From assembly GCF_032852305.1 (NCBI RefSeq), contig NZ_CP136594.1, positions 1,339,501 through 1,403,500 on the forward strand: DNA of 64,000 bases, read 5' to 3'. The stretch comes from Parasphingorhabdus sp. SCSIO 66989. Lineage in GTDB: Bacteria; Pseudomonadota; Alphaproteobacteria; Sphingomonadales; Sphingomonadaceae. Below the pieces are notes generated by a model. The model was not told the origin of the DNA, searched no databases, and saw only the letters and a program-made list of their open reading frames with translations. How positions within the stretch are numbered: the stretch's first letter is position 1; every line of letters starts with the position of its first letter. The position numbers and the translations under genes are program-made. This document shows, in pieces, positions 8,573 through 16,484 of the stretch.

Positions 8573-9352
8573 ATGTCCCGGCAAATCCAAAATCAGACTC
8601 TCGGACGCGGTGAGGTCCACTTCTCAAAGTTCAAGCCAGGAACGCTTGAGCCAGAGGGTTTCCGTTATTTGGGTGACACCAATGATTTCAACCTGACGGC
8701 CAACACCGAAGAGTTGCCCTATTACAGCATGGATCGTGGAACGAAGGTGAAAACCAAGTCCGTGACTTTGCAGGTTGACCATAATGGCAACTTCACCTGC
8801 ACCGACATCTCGCTTGATAACCTGGCGTTCTTCTTCATGGGTCTCAGCCTGACCAATACACAGGCGGGCGCAACTGGCGTCACTGAGACGATTGAGGGCG
8901 TTCAGCTTGGGCTTTCATACCAGATCGGCCAGACTGCGCAGTCCCTTCTCGGTGTGCGCAGTGTCACGCTTAATACCGCGACTGTGGGCGCTACGCCTCT
9001 GGTCGAAGGCACCGACTATCAGCTTGATGCGCCACGCGGTATCCTCACCATTCTTGAGGGCGCAACCAACGTCTCTGCTGGTGCCAGTGTCGAACTCAAC
9101 TATGATGTTGCTGCCGTGAACGTGGATCGTACCATCTCCGGCAACACTCAGATTGAAGGCGCTATTCGCTTCGATGCCTATAATGCCGAAGGCGACGATA
9201 AGGACTATCGGATGCTCTATGTCCGGCTGTCCCCCAATGGCGATCTGGCGCTCAAAGGCGATGATTGGATGACGACTCCGTTCAATGTCGAATGTCTGCG
9301 TCCTCCGGGCATGGAAGCCATTTATGTCGATGGTCAGCCTTACACAGCATAA
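8573..9352 (+). CDS. Tail tube (major tail) protein
   Basis: 259-residue protein expected to form the stacked hexamers of the tail tube. It has a tail tube-like N-terminus (GRGEVHFSKFKPG, GFRYLGDTNDFNLT) and alternating beta segments, and it lies immediately before the G/GT chaperone pair as in all lambda-type tails. The ATG at 8573 is chosen because GGAGG lies directly upstream; the in-frame ATG at 8561 overlaps that ribosome-binding site. Confidence 0.8.
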   Translation: MSRQIQNQTLGRGEVHFSKFKPGTLEPEGFRYLGDTNDFNLTANTEELPYYSMDRGTKVKTKSVTLQVDHNGNFTCTDISLDNLAFFFMGLSLTNTQAGATGVTETIEGVQLGLSYQIGQTAQSLLGVRSVTLNTATVGATPLVEGTDYQLDAPRGILTILEGATNVSAGASVELNYDVAAVNVDRTISGNTQIEGAIRFDAYNAEGDDKDYRMLYVRLSPNGDLALKGDDWMTTPFNVECLRPPGMEAIYVDGQPYTA

Positions 9353-9370
9353 TCGTGAAAGGCAGGGACG

Positions 9371-9832
9371 ATGGCCAATCTGAGAGACATTGTTGTCAAA
9401 ACTGAGACTGTCACGGTGGGCGATGCTGAGTTCAGCGTCGGTCCCCTGACAGCGGCGGACATTCTTGGGATTTATGGCGTTCATCGTGACGCCATCTCGG
9501 TAGTGTTCGAGCGCAACCAGGACGGATTGGAAGAGAGCGATCTTTTCCTTGATGTGATCGCCACTTTTCCTGAGATCGTGGCCGAGGTTATTGCTCGTGC
9601 TTCGGGTGATCTTAGCGAAGAGGCTATCAGCGTTGCGCGCCGTCTTGATGTCGGCGTTCAGCTTATGGCGCTTGAGAAGATCGGCAACCTCACCGTTGAG
9701 TCCGCAGGTGGTTTGGGAAACCTGGTGGCCCTGGTCCAACGCCTGATGGCAGGGTTGGGGCAAAAAACGGTCGAAGCAAAATCACACCTGAGCGCTTCAT
9801 CCGCCGCATCCGAGAACAATGCTCCCTCCTAA
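9371..9832 (+). CDS. Tail assembly chaperone G
   Basis: 153-residue chaperone that, with its frameshifted GT form, coats the tape measure protein during tail assembly. The product is helical and acidic (LTAADILGIYGVHRDAISVVFER). It lies between tail tube and tape measure. Its coding sequence contains a canonical -1 slippery heptamer, GGGAAAC, at 9715-9721, in register with the frame. Confidence 0.85.
   Translation: MANLRDIVVKTETVTVGDAEFSVGPLTAADILGIYGVHRDAISVVFERNQDGLEESDLFLDVIATFPEIVAEVIARASGDLSEEAISVARRLDVGVQLMALEKIGNLTVESAGGLGNLVALVQRLMAGLGQKTVEAKSHLSASSAASENNAPS
9715..9721 (+). promoter_or_regulatory. Programmed -1 frameshift site GGGAAAC
   Basis: X-XXY-YYZ heptamer in register with frame G (codons GGA 9716-9718 and AAC 9719-9721). 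After slipping, the -1 frame is open through 10029. Lambda uses the analogous GGGAAAG at the same gene junction. Confidence 0.85.
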
Positions 9833-10029
9833 TTGAAGCCGGTCACGCCGGGGCGTGGGATTACCCTTTGTGGCTGGTTTACGAGGAAGCTGAAATCGTG
9901 GCGAACAGGAAGAACAGCCAAATCGCAAGTGAAGCACTGCTGTTGCAGTCTGCCGTCGCAACCCTCTTTTCAAAAGAGGGGTTTGACGACTTCAAGAAAC
10001 TCGTGACCGGGTTGATGGGAGACCAGTAA
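9718..10029 (+). CDS. T extension of the GT tail chaperone (expressed by -1 frameshift)
   Basis: Open reading frame without a usable start codon, in the -1 frame of G. It runs from the slippery site to TAA at 10027-10029, three bases before the tape measure ATG. Decoding from CCT at 9721 adds 102 residues to the 117 decoded from G, giving a fusion of about 219 residues. The T part contains a helical RFIRRIREQCSLLIEAG segment and a conserved-looking AGAWDYPLWLVYEEAEIVA stretch. It has no stop codons and protein-like composition, which supports real translation. Confidence 0.82.
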   Translation, partial: KPGGPGPTPDGRVGAKNGRSKITPERFIRRIREQCSLLIEAGHAGAWDYPLWLVYEEAEIVANRKNSQIASEALLLQSAVATLFSKEGFDDFKKLVTGLMGDQ

Positions 10030-10031
10030 AC

Positions 10032-13000
10032 ATGGCGAGGCGTGATGTCACACTAGCCATTAAAGCGCGTAATGAGGCAGATAGAGCGATTGACTCTATC
10101 TCGTCCTCGTTGCGGGCGCTCGCTGGCATACAGGATCAGGTTGGGGACACCGGGGAACGGACAGGTGATACCCTTGGTCGTTTGGGCCAGTTGTTTGCCA
10201 CGCTTGATTCTGCCTACTCCCGGCTCGATCAATCGGTCAACGCCACGCAGGCCAGCATGTCGTCGCAAGAGGCGACTTTGGCCGAAAATGAAGCGCGCTA
10301 CTCTGCATTGCGTCGGGAAATCGAAGCTGCTGAACAAGCCATCGTCACAACCCGTATCGCAATACAGAACGATGGTTCCGAGCAACTGGTTGGCCGTTTG
10401 GCGGGCGCGCAACAAGCCTATCGCCGGTTGGTCGGTGAAGCCGGTCGATTGGAAGCAAAGATTGAAGGTCAGCGATCCGATCTGGCTGCCACGGGCGTTG
10501 AATATGACGGCCTGAAAAACGCCGCGACCGCCGCGCAGATCGCTATGGGCGACATGGGTAACGCCGGTGAGCGTGAAGCAATGCGCGTTGCCGCAGCTTC
10601 TCGTGACGCGGCGGCAGCATTGCGCGACCAGGCACAAGCGGCGCGTGAAGAAGTCAACGCCAGAAACGCCCAATCAGCGATCAACGCCCAACTTGGTGTC
10701 AGGGATTTTGACTCCGGCGCTGCCCGGTCGTCGGCTGCTGTATTTGAAGAAGACGCCAGAGCCAAGCGAGAGGCGGCGGACGCCACTCGTGAACTTGAAA
10801 CCGCTGCCGCCGCTCTCAGACAGCGCGCCCGCCCGCTTGCCGTCGAGCAGGAACGCATCAATCAAGAGATGACCCAGGCCCGTGACCTTTACAAAGCGGG
10901 CAAGATCAACATTCGTGATCTCACAGCAGAGTTGGACCGGCTTGAGCATGAGTTGAAGCAGGTCGATACGGCACAGAAAAGCGTCAATAGAAACGGCTCT
11001 GCTGAAATCCGGGGTGTTCTCGGCTTGCGTCCTTATGAGATGCAGAATCTCGCCTATCAGATCAATGACGTGTTCACTCAGATTGCGTCAGGTACACCAG
11101 TTTCGCAGACCTTTGCGCAACAAGGTGGCCAAATCATTCAGATTTTTCCCAAGCTGTTGACCGGCTTTTTGCGCTATGCGCGGGTACTAGGTCTTGCTGG
11201 TGTTGCGCTTGCCCCTGTCGTCATAGCCATGGGCCGCTTGAACGAGCAGGCGCAAATGCAGAGGCAGTTTGCCGCCTCCCTTGCATTGACCGGCCAAAAC
11301 GCTCGCCAGAGTGCAGACGACCTGATGGAGCATGTAGCGGCTGTCGAGGCTTTGGGTGAAAGCAGCGAAGATGCGGCATCTGTTGTCGAAACCTTCATGC
11401 AGAACTCCATCAACCCTGAGATGATGGACGCCATGGCCGCCGCTGCCCAAAACGTCGCGGAAATCAGACGCCAAGACCTCACCGAAGCCGCCGAGGATGT
11501 CGCAAAAGCGTTCAGTGGCGGCTACAAGGAAATTGCTAAGTATGACGATGAGTTGAATTTCCTCACCTTGTCGGAACGCGAACAAATCCGCGCCATGTTT
11601 GAAAGTGGCCAGGAGAGCGATGCGCGTGATCTGGCTTTCCAGCGCTTCTTTCGGAACTCACAACAAAGGGCCGCTGAACTCGAAACATCGTGGGATCGCA
11701 TGGTTGATGCCATGTCTGGTGCCTGGTTGGACTTCAAAAACTGGTTGGCTGATCTCGATGTATTTGGAACTCTCCGTGAGGAACTAGACAGCGCATGGGT
11801 CGGTGCAACATATCTCATAAACCGTATTCGCGGGATGAGTCATGAAGCAGCGGGTAATGCGGCGGTTGGAAATACGCAGGCATCACAAACCCCTTCCGGT
11901 GACACGCTAGATACTGACGACCCAAGAGTCCTAAAGCGAGAGAGCGATAAACGGCGCGAAGAAGAACTTGCCGAGCAACGGCGCCGTGGTCGTCGGCGTC
12001 GGCGCAGGGGCGGCAAGTCTCTGGCCCAAATGCAGGCAGAGTTTAACCGTGAGATTGCGCGGGAGAACGAAGAGCGGGAAATTCAAGCCGGTTTTGTCGA
12101 ACGTACCAATGTTCTCGCCGGTGAAAACCTGATCCTTGAACAGCGCCGCCAAGCTATCGCAACGGCCATTCGGAAAGCCGAAGAACGCGCCAGCCGTGAC
12201 AGCAAAAAACGGCTTACCCTAAGCGCCCAACAGCGCGAAGAAATTGCACGAACTGTTGGCCTGGAGTTTGATGCCAACAATCGACGTGCGATAGCCAATG
12301 CTCGACGTGAAGAGCATGAGCGGCGAGTAAACGAACTGCTCGGCCAACGCCAAAGCCTTGCGCAATCGCTTGAGTTCACATCACCGGACACATCTGAGTT
12401 TGATGCGATCCAAACTCGCTTGTTCAGAGTAACCAGCACTCTTGCTCAAGCACGGCAGGATTCCATCGCCGAATGGGAAAAGGTGTTGGGTGATCCGCAG
12501 CAATTGGCATTGTTGGAAATGACCGCCGCTGAGGTCAAGAACATCATCGGCGATCTGCGCAACGCAAGCAATGCCGAGCGCCGCGAAATGCTTGATGCGA
12601 TGGTCCAAGCGAACGACCAGACTGTCAATGATCTGACCGCAATGCGCGACCTGTTGCAAGAGCAGATTTTCTTTGCTCAGGTACAGGGTCAACCGGGTCG
12701 AGTGGGCGAACTCGAAACACAATTGGCCCAGGTGAACGAAAGGCTGATTGACGCTTCGGTAAACGCCATCGAAATGTGGCGCTCGCTGAGAGGTTCGCCG
12801 GAAGACCTTGCGACCATGGGCCTCACAGCAGCCGAGGTCGATAACATCATTCTCGGTCTTGAAAACACCATTGCGGCAACAAAAGAACTACGGACTCAGT
12901 TTCTCCGGGCAGGGCAGGCGCTCAATCAGGAACTTTCTCAAGGCGGCGCAAACGCCATGGAAGAGTTCGCTCGATCTATCGTGGACGGCGAAAACGCCTT

Positions 13001-13499
13001 GCTCTCATTCGGGCGAGCCTTCCTACAATTTGCGTCCGACTTCCTTTTGAATATCGCTAGGATGATAGCGCAACAGGCGATCTTTAACGCACTGTCGAAC
13101 GGCAGTCCGGGTGGTGTTGGTTCGGGTGGCGTCGGTGGCGCGATCTCTACTGCTATTGGCAGCTTGTTCCACGGCGGCGGTGTTGTTTCAAACGGCGGTC
13201 GGTCGCGGCGCGTTGCTGCCTCGGTGTTTGCCAATGCCGCTCGTTACCACAATGGCGGCATCGCCGGTCTTCAACCCGATGAAGTGCCCGCGATACTAAA
13301 ACGTGGCGAAGAAACCATAACCCGCGATGATCCGCGCCACCGATTCAATCAAGGTGAAGGCGGCAAACAGGTTAGCCAAATTCTTGCTATTGGCGAAGAG
13401 CAAATCGCCCAAGCGATGAACAGCGCAGCGGGACGCGAAATGCTGCTTACGTTCATTCGCACCGAGCGCGCTACCGTCAGACAGGAACTCAACATATGA
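10032..13499 (+). CDS. Tail tape measure protein
   Basis: 1155 residues that set tail length and are ejected ahead of DNA. It is long and helical. The TMP domain signature LRPYEMQNLAYQINDVF with QTFAQQGGQIIQIF lies at about residues 331-365 and a hydrophobic segment follows at about 375-395. An Arg-rich patch (RRRGRRRRRRGGK) is at about 652-665. The C-terminus has Gly-rich FHGGGVV and HNGGIAGL motifs usual in lambda-type tape measures. Two diverged copies of a segment (EWEKVLGDPQQLALLEMTAA near 813 and EMWRSLRGSPEDLATMGLTA near 913) form an internal repeat with a period of about 100 residues. It starts 2 bp after the T stop. Confidence 0.92.
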   Translation: MARRDVTLAIKARNEADRAIDSISSSLRALAGIQDQVGDTGERTGDTLGRLGQLFATLDSAYSRLDQSVNATQASMSSQEATLAENEARYSALRREIEAAEQAIVTTRIAIQNDGSEQLVGRLAGAQQAYRRLVGEAGRLEAKIEGQRSDLAATGVEYDGLKNAATAAQIAMGDMGNAGEREAMRVAAASRDAAAALRDQAQAAREEVNARNAQSAINAQLGVRDFDSGAARSSAAVFEEDARAKREAADATRELETAAAALRQRARPLAVEQERINQEMTQARDLYKAGKINIRDLTAELDRLEHELKQVDTAQKSVNRNGSAEIRGVLGLRPYEMQNLAYQINDVFTQIASGTPVSQTFAQQGGQIIQIFPKLLTGFLRYARVLGLAGVALAPVVIAMGRLNEQAQMQRQFAASLALTGQNARQSADDLMEHVAAVEALGESSEDAASVVETFMQNSINPEMMDAMAAAAQNVAEIRRQDLTEAAEDVAKAFSGGYKEIAKYDDELNFLTLSEREQIRAMFESGQESDARDLAFQRFFRNSQQRAAELETSWDRMVDAMSGAWLDFKNWLADLDVFGTLREELDSAWVGATYLINRIRGMSHEAAGNAAVGNTQASQTPSGDTLDTDDPRVLKRESDKRREEELAEQRRRGRRRRRRGGKSLAQMQAEFNREIARENEEREIQAGFVERTNVLAGENLILEQRRQAIATAIRKAEERASRDSKKRLTLSAQQREEIARTVGLEFDANNRRAIANARREEHERRVNELLGQRQSLAQSLEFTSPDTSEFDAIQTRLFRVTSTLAQARQDSIAEWEKVLGDPQQLALLEMTAAEVKNIIGDLRNASNAERREMLDAMVQANDQTVNDLTAMRDLLQEQIFFAQVQGQPGRVGELETQLAQVNERLIDASVNAIEMWRSLRGSPEDLATMGLTAAEVDNIILGLENTIAATKELRTQFLRAGQALNQELSQGGANAMEEFARSIVDGENALLSFGRAFLQFASDFLLNIARMIAQQAIFNALSNGSPGGVGSGGVGGAISTAIGSLFHGGGVVSNGGRSRRVAASVFANAARYHNGGIAGLQPDEVPAILKRGEETITRDDPRHRFNQGEGGKQVSQILAIGEEQIAQAMNSAAGREMLLTFIRTERATVRQELNI

Positions 13500-15217
13500 T
13501 CGCCGATCATTTGCTTCCTGTATGGGGCTTGAATCCCAATTGGGCGCAGCCGGTGCTTGAGCGGCTGGAATGGCTCACAGACGTTCTTGTGTCCGTGTCG
13601 GGTGCTGAGCAGCGCATAGCGCATCGCCTAGCGCCCAGGCGCACTATAGAGGCGCGTTTCAACCCACTGGACAACGAAAGAACCTTTGTTGACCTTGCGC
13701 TACACCGCCTCGGCACGAGCGAATGGATGGTGCCGCTCTGGTTCGACATCGCACCCCTGACACAGCCGGCGGTAGCCGGTACGACGAGAATTGACTGTGA
13801 GACCGAGTTCCACGAGTTCTCGGCCGGCGGGATGGCATGGCTCGTGGGCGATGGGCAATTCTCCGGTGAAAGTGTCCGAATTGCGGCTGTCGATGCAAAC
13901 GGTCTCGACCTGGTTGAGCCTCTGAACAACACATGGTCGGCGGGTAACGCCGTTCAACCTATGCGACGTGGGCGGTTTGACGATCCAAACTTGTCCGCGA
14001 TTACCAGCCGGGTTGGCGAATTAGAAATCCGCTTCGAGATTATTCAAGGCAATGACCTGCAAAGCATCGGTAATTGGGAGCGCACCCATGAAGGTCTGCC
14101 GGTGTTTACGCGGGAGCCGGAGTGGAGCAACGAAAGCAGCATTGACCCCTCATGGCTGTCATCTCAGTTTGACCCAGGCTTCGGGTTGAAGTCTGTTGTC
14201 GATTCCGCAGGGCGGGCTTACCGAAATCAGGAACTCAACTTCATCCTGATAGGTGCTGCTGACCGTTATGCCTATCGTCAGATGCTTTATCGGCTGAACG
14301 GCCAGCAGACCGCAGTGTGGTTGCCGTCTTTCTCCGACGACATCACAGTCGCGACTGACGCGGCGAGCGGAGCAACCTCAATGTTAGCGGAACAATTCGG
14401 CCTCGCTTATGTGGGTGGCCCGACAAGCGGTAAAGAGCATGTCATTTTACCGGACGGTCAGATCACCCGCATTTCAAACGCGACCCTTGAGTCCGATGGG
14501 AATGAAAATCTCGCCCTGGTTGGCCCGATAACTGGTCCAGTTTCTTCGGGTGATCGTATCAGCTTCATTGAGCGTACACGCTTGGCACAAGATGCGGTTG
14601 AGATCGAACATTTGGGCGACAATGAGGGCGTGGCTCGGTCGGCACTCACCTTCAAAGGTGTTTCTGAAATTCGCACCGCAACAACCGCCGTGCAACCAAT
14701 CCCCCAAGCTGAAATCGGTTTTGCAGAGTGCGGTTCACCGGAGGAAGGGAATCAGTGCGCGGTCTATGTTCCCCCGCCCGTTTTCACCGGCTGGTATGCG
14801 CGTGGAATCTTCCAAATCTTCAATGAAACAACACCGATCAATCAAGTGTTTATTCGCGTCAGAGGACCGCAGGTAACGACGAACGAACTGGATTTCGGCA
14901 TAGTGCCTGGCTCAGACCAGAACTACCCGGATGGCACACCGAAGGTCCGCTACACACCAACGCGGGTTGAATTGTATTTCAATGACCCAAGGGCATTGAA
15001 TCTCTCAGAGATCGAATTGCAAGTGCAGTTCCCATTTGGGTCTGTCGGTGTGGGCATGGTCGGTACGTTCAGTTGGCAACCCTGGAACGTCCAATTCGCG
15101 TCCGACCTGTTGCCACGAGTATCGCAGGTCATAAATCCCGGCCAGCAAAGCGAGGCGTATGGCAGCCCGTTCGAGCTGCGATCCCTCTTTCCAAACGACT
15201 TTTTCTTCGGGGTGTAA
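13496..15217 (+). CDS. Distal tail protein, lambda-type tail tip module
   Basis: 573-residue protein overlapping the tape measure stop by ATGA. It is beta-rich throughout, with a conserved-looking N-terminus (HLLPVWGLNPNWAQPVLERL EWLTDV region) typical of tail-tip proteins in proteobacterial lambda-like phages. It occupies the gpM/distal tail position, before the gpL-like BR0599 protein. The exact family was not recognised; a role in the tail tip rests on position and composition. Confidence 0.65.
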   Translation: MIADHLLPVWGLNPNWAQPVLERLEWLTDVLVSVSGAEQRIAHRLAPRRTIEARFNPLDNERTFVDLALHRLGTSEWMVPLWFDIAPLTQPAVAGTTRIDCETEFHEFSAGGMAWLVGDGQFSGESVRIAAVDANGLDLVEPLNNTWSAGNAVQPMRRGRFDDPNLSAITSRVGELEIRFEIIQGNDLQSIGNWERTHEGLPVFTREPEWSNESSIDPSWLSSQFDPGFGLKSVVDSAGRAYRNQELNFILIGAADRYAYRQMLYRLNGQQTAVWLPSFSDDITVATDAASGATSMLAEQFGLAYVGGPTSGKEHVILPDGQITRISNATLESDGNENLALVGPITGPVSSGDRISFIERTRLAQDAVEIEHLGDNEGVARSALTFKGVSEIRTATTAVQPIPQAEIGFAECGSPEEGNQCAVYVPPPVFTGWYARGIFQIFNETTPINQVFIRVRGPQVTTNELDFGIVPGSDQNYPDGTPKVRYTPTRVELYFNDPRALNLSEIELQVQFPFGSVGVGMVGTFSWQPWNVQFASDLLPRVSQVINPGQQSEAYGSPFELRSLFPNDFFFGV

Positions 15218-15220
15218 ATC

Positions 15221-16036
15221 ATGTCTTTTGACAGCCAGGAAATCTCCAATGCGTCCGGTCGCCCGATCTTTTTCTATGAGTTCTATTGGGGTCAATCTCG
15301 CTGGTTCTATAATTCCAGCGACCGCAATCTCCAACTCGACGGGATAAGTGACGAGTACGTTGCAGCACCGATAACCAACGACACTTTCACCTTTGGCGGT
15401 CAGGAGCAGGAAGACTTCAAGATTGACATGCAGGCCGATCTCCCTGTCCCGGCACTTTTTCGTGGCACACCACCAAGCGAGCCGGTGCGCGTGGTCGTGC
15501 TGCGAAAACATGCGGATGATCTTGAAACGACCGTTTTCTTCGCTGGCCGGGTCAACAACGTCAAGCGGGACGATGAAGGTAAAGCTACACTATTTTGCTC
15601 GGCTGGCCGTTCCGGTCGAGGTGGTTTGCGTCTCACCTGGTCACGAACCTGCCCGCATATGCTCTACGACTCCCAATGCAAAGTTGATCGGGAAGCCTTT
15701 GCTGTTCAAACAACCATAACGGCTCTGAGCGGAAACAGCTTCACCATTGCCGCCGAAGCCAATGCTGACATCACCTATTTCAACGGTGGGATCATTGCAT
15801 GGGACGCGGACGGTAACGGAACGCTTGAGCAGCGCACCATTGAGCGCGGCATCTCGACCACCGAGTTTTTGATCTTCGGACGTTCCGATGGGCTGAGTGT
15901 CGGTCAAGCGATCACACTTTACCCCGGCTGCAACCGAAGGCCGGAAACCTGCAACGACAAATTCAACAACATGGCCAACTATGGCGGGATTGCCCAAATG
16001 CCCGGTGAATCTCCCTACGGTGTCAATCTGTTCTGA
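15221..16036 (+). CDS. Tail tip protein, DUF2163 / phage BR0599 family (gpL-like)
   Basis: 271 residues. The two-part architecture is visible: an N-terminal DUF2163-like domain (FFYEFYWGQSRWFYNSSDR...) and a C-terminal BR0599 domain with TWSRTCPHMLYDSQC and YPGCNRRPETCNDKFNNM followed by NYGGIAQMPG. The four clustered Cys are the hallmark of this family and match the Fe-S binding Cys proposed for lambda gpL. It is expected to form part of the hub linking tube and fibre. One base triplet separates it from the gene before. Confidence 0.85.
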   Translation: MSFDSQEISNASGRPIFFYEFYWGQSRWFYNSSDRNLQLDGISDEYVAAPITNDTFTFGGQEQEDFKIDMQADLPVPALFRGTPPSEPVRVVVLRKHADDLETTVFFAGRVNNVKRDDEGKATLFCSAGRSGRGGLRLTWSRTCPHMLYDSQCKVDREAFAVQTTITALSGNSFTIAAEANADITYFNGGIIAWDADGNGTLEQRTIERGISTTEFLIFGRSDGLSVGQAITLYPGCNRRPETCNDKFNNMANYGGIAQMPGESPYGVNLF

Positions 16037-16044
16037 GGCGTAAT

Positions 16045-16281
16045 ATGGCACTTCCTTTTCTCACCAGTTTCGCACTATTCCTCGCACATTACGCGATCTC
16101 GTCACTGCTGACTCCGACGCAGCGAAATCGACCGGCCACGCTCGAAGAGTTCGATTTCCCGCAGGTTGAAGAGGGCACCGAACAAGCTGTGTTCTTCGGG
16201 GATTGTTGGACCGAAGATTGGCAAGTCCTTTGGTATGGGAATCTGCGCACCAAAAAGATCAAACAGGGAGGTAAAAAGTGA
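16045..16281 (+). CDS. Small tail tip protein with N-terminal hydrophobic segment
   Basis: 78 residues. A hydrophobic N-terminus (LPFLTSFALFLAHYAISSLL) precedes RPATLEEFDFPQVEEGTEQ and a VLWYGNL strand, a pattern I associate with short tail assembly proteins next to BR0599. It overlaps the next gene by four bases (GTGA). Confidence 0.6.
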   Translation: MALPFLTSFALFLAHYAISSLLTPTQRNRPATLEEFDFPQVEEGTEQAVFFGDCWTEDWQVLWYGNLRTKKIKQGGKK

Positions 16282-16484
16282 CCGATCCTGTTGTTCGTGT
16301 TCGCCATATCCGGGCCGCTCGGCTTTGCACCGGGGGCGCTCGCCGCTGGTTCGCTTCTCGTGGGCTGGATTGGTCCGCATTTCTCTCGCAAGGGATACCT
16401 GCCTCCACACTAGGCCAGTTCGGCGATCCGTTAGCGGCTCGTGCGATCAAAGAAGCCGAGGAGGAGATGACCAATGGCCGGTAA
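16278..16484 (+). CDS. Small conserved tail-module protein
   Basis: 68 residues starting at GTG with GGGAGG nine bases upstream. The C-GGARRWF-x-GLDWSAFLSQGIP and GDPLAARAI pattern recurs in tail modules of alphaproteobacterial lambda-like phages between the BR0599 protein and the large tail hub protein, as here. The biochemical role is unknown. Confidence 0.65.
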   Translation: MTDPVVRVRHIRAARLCTGGARRWFASRGLDWSAFLSQGIPASTLGQFGDPLAARAIKEAEEEMTNGR

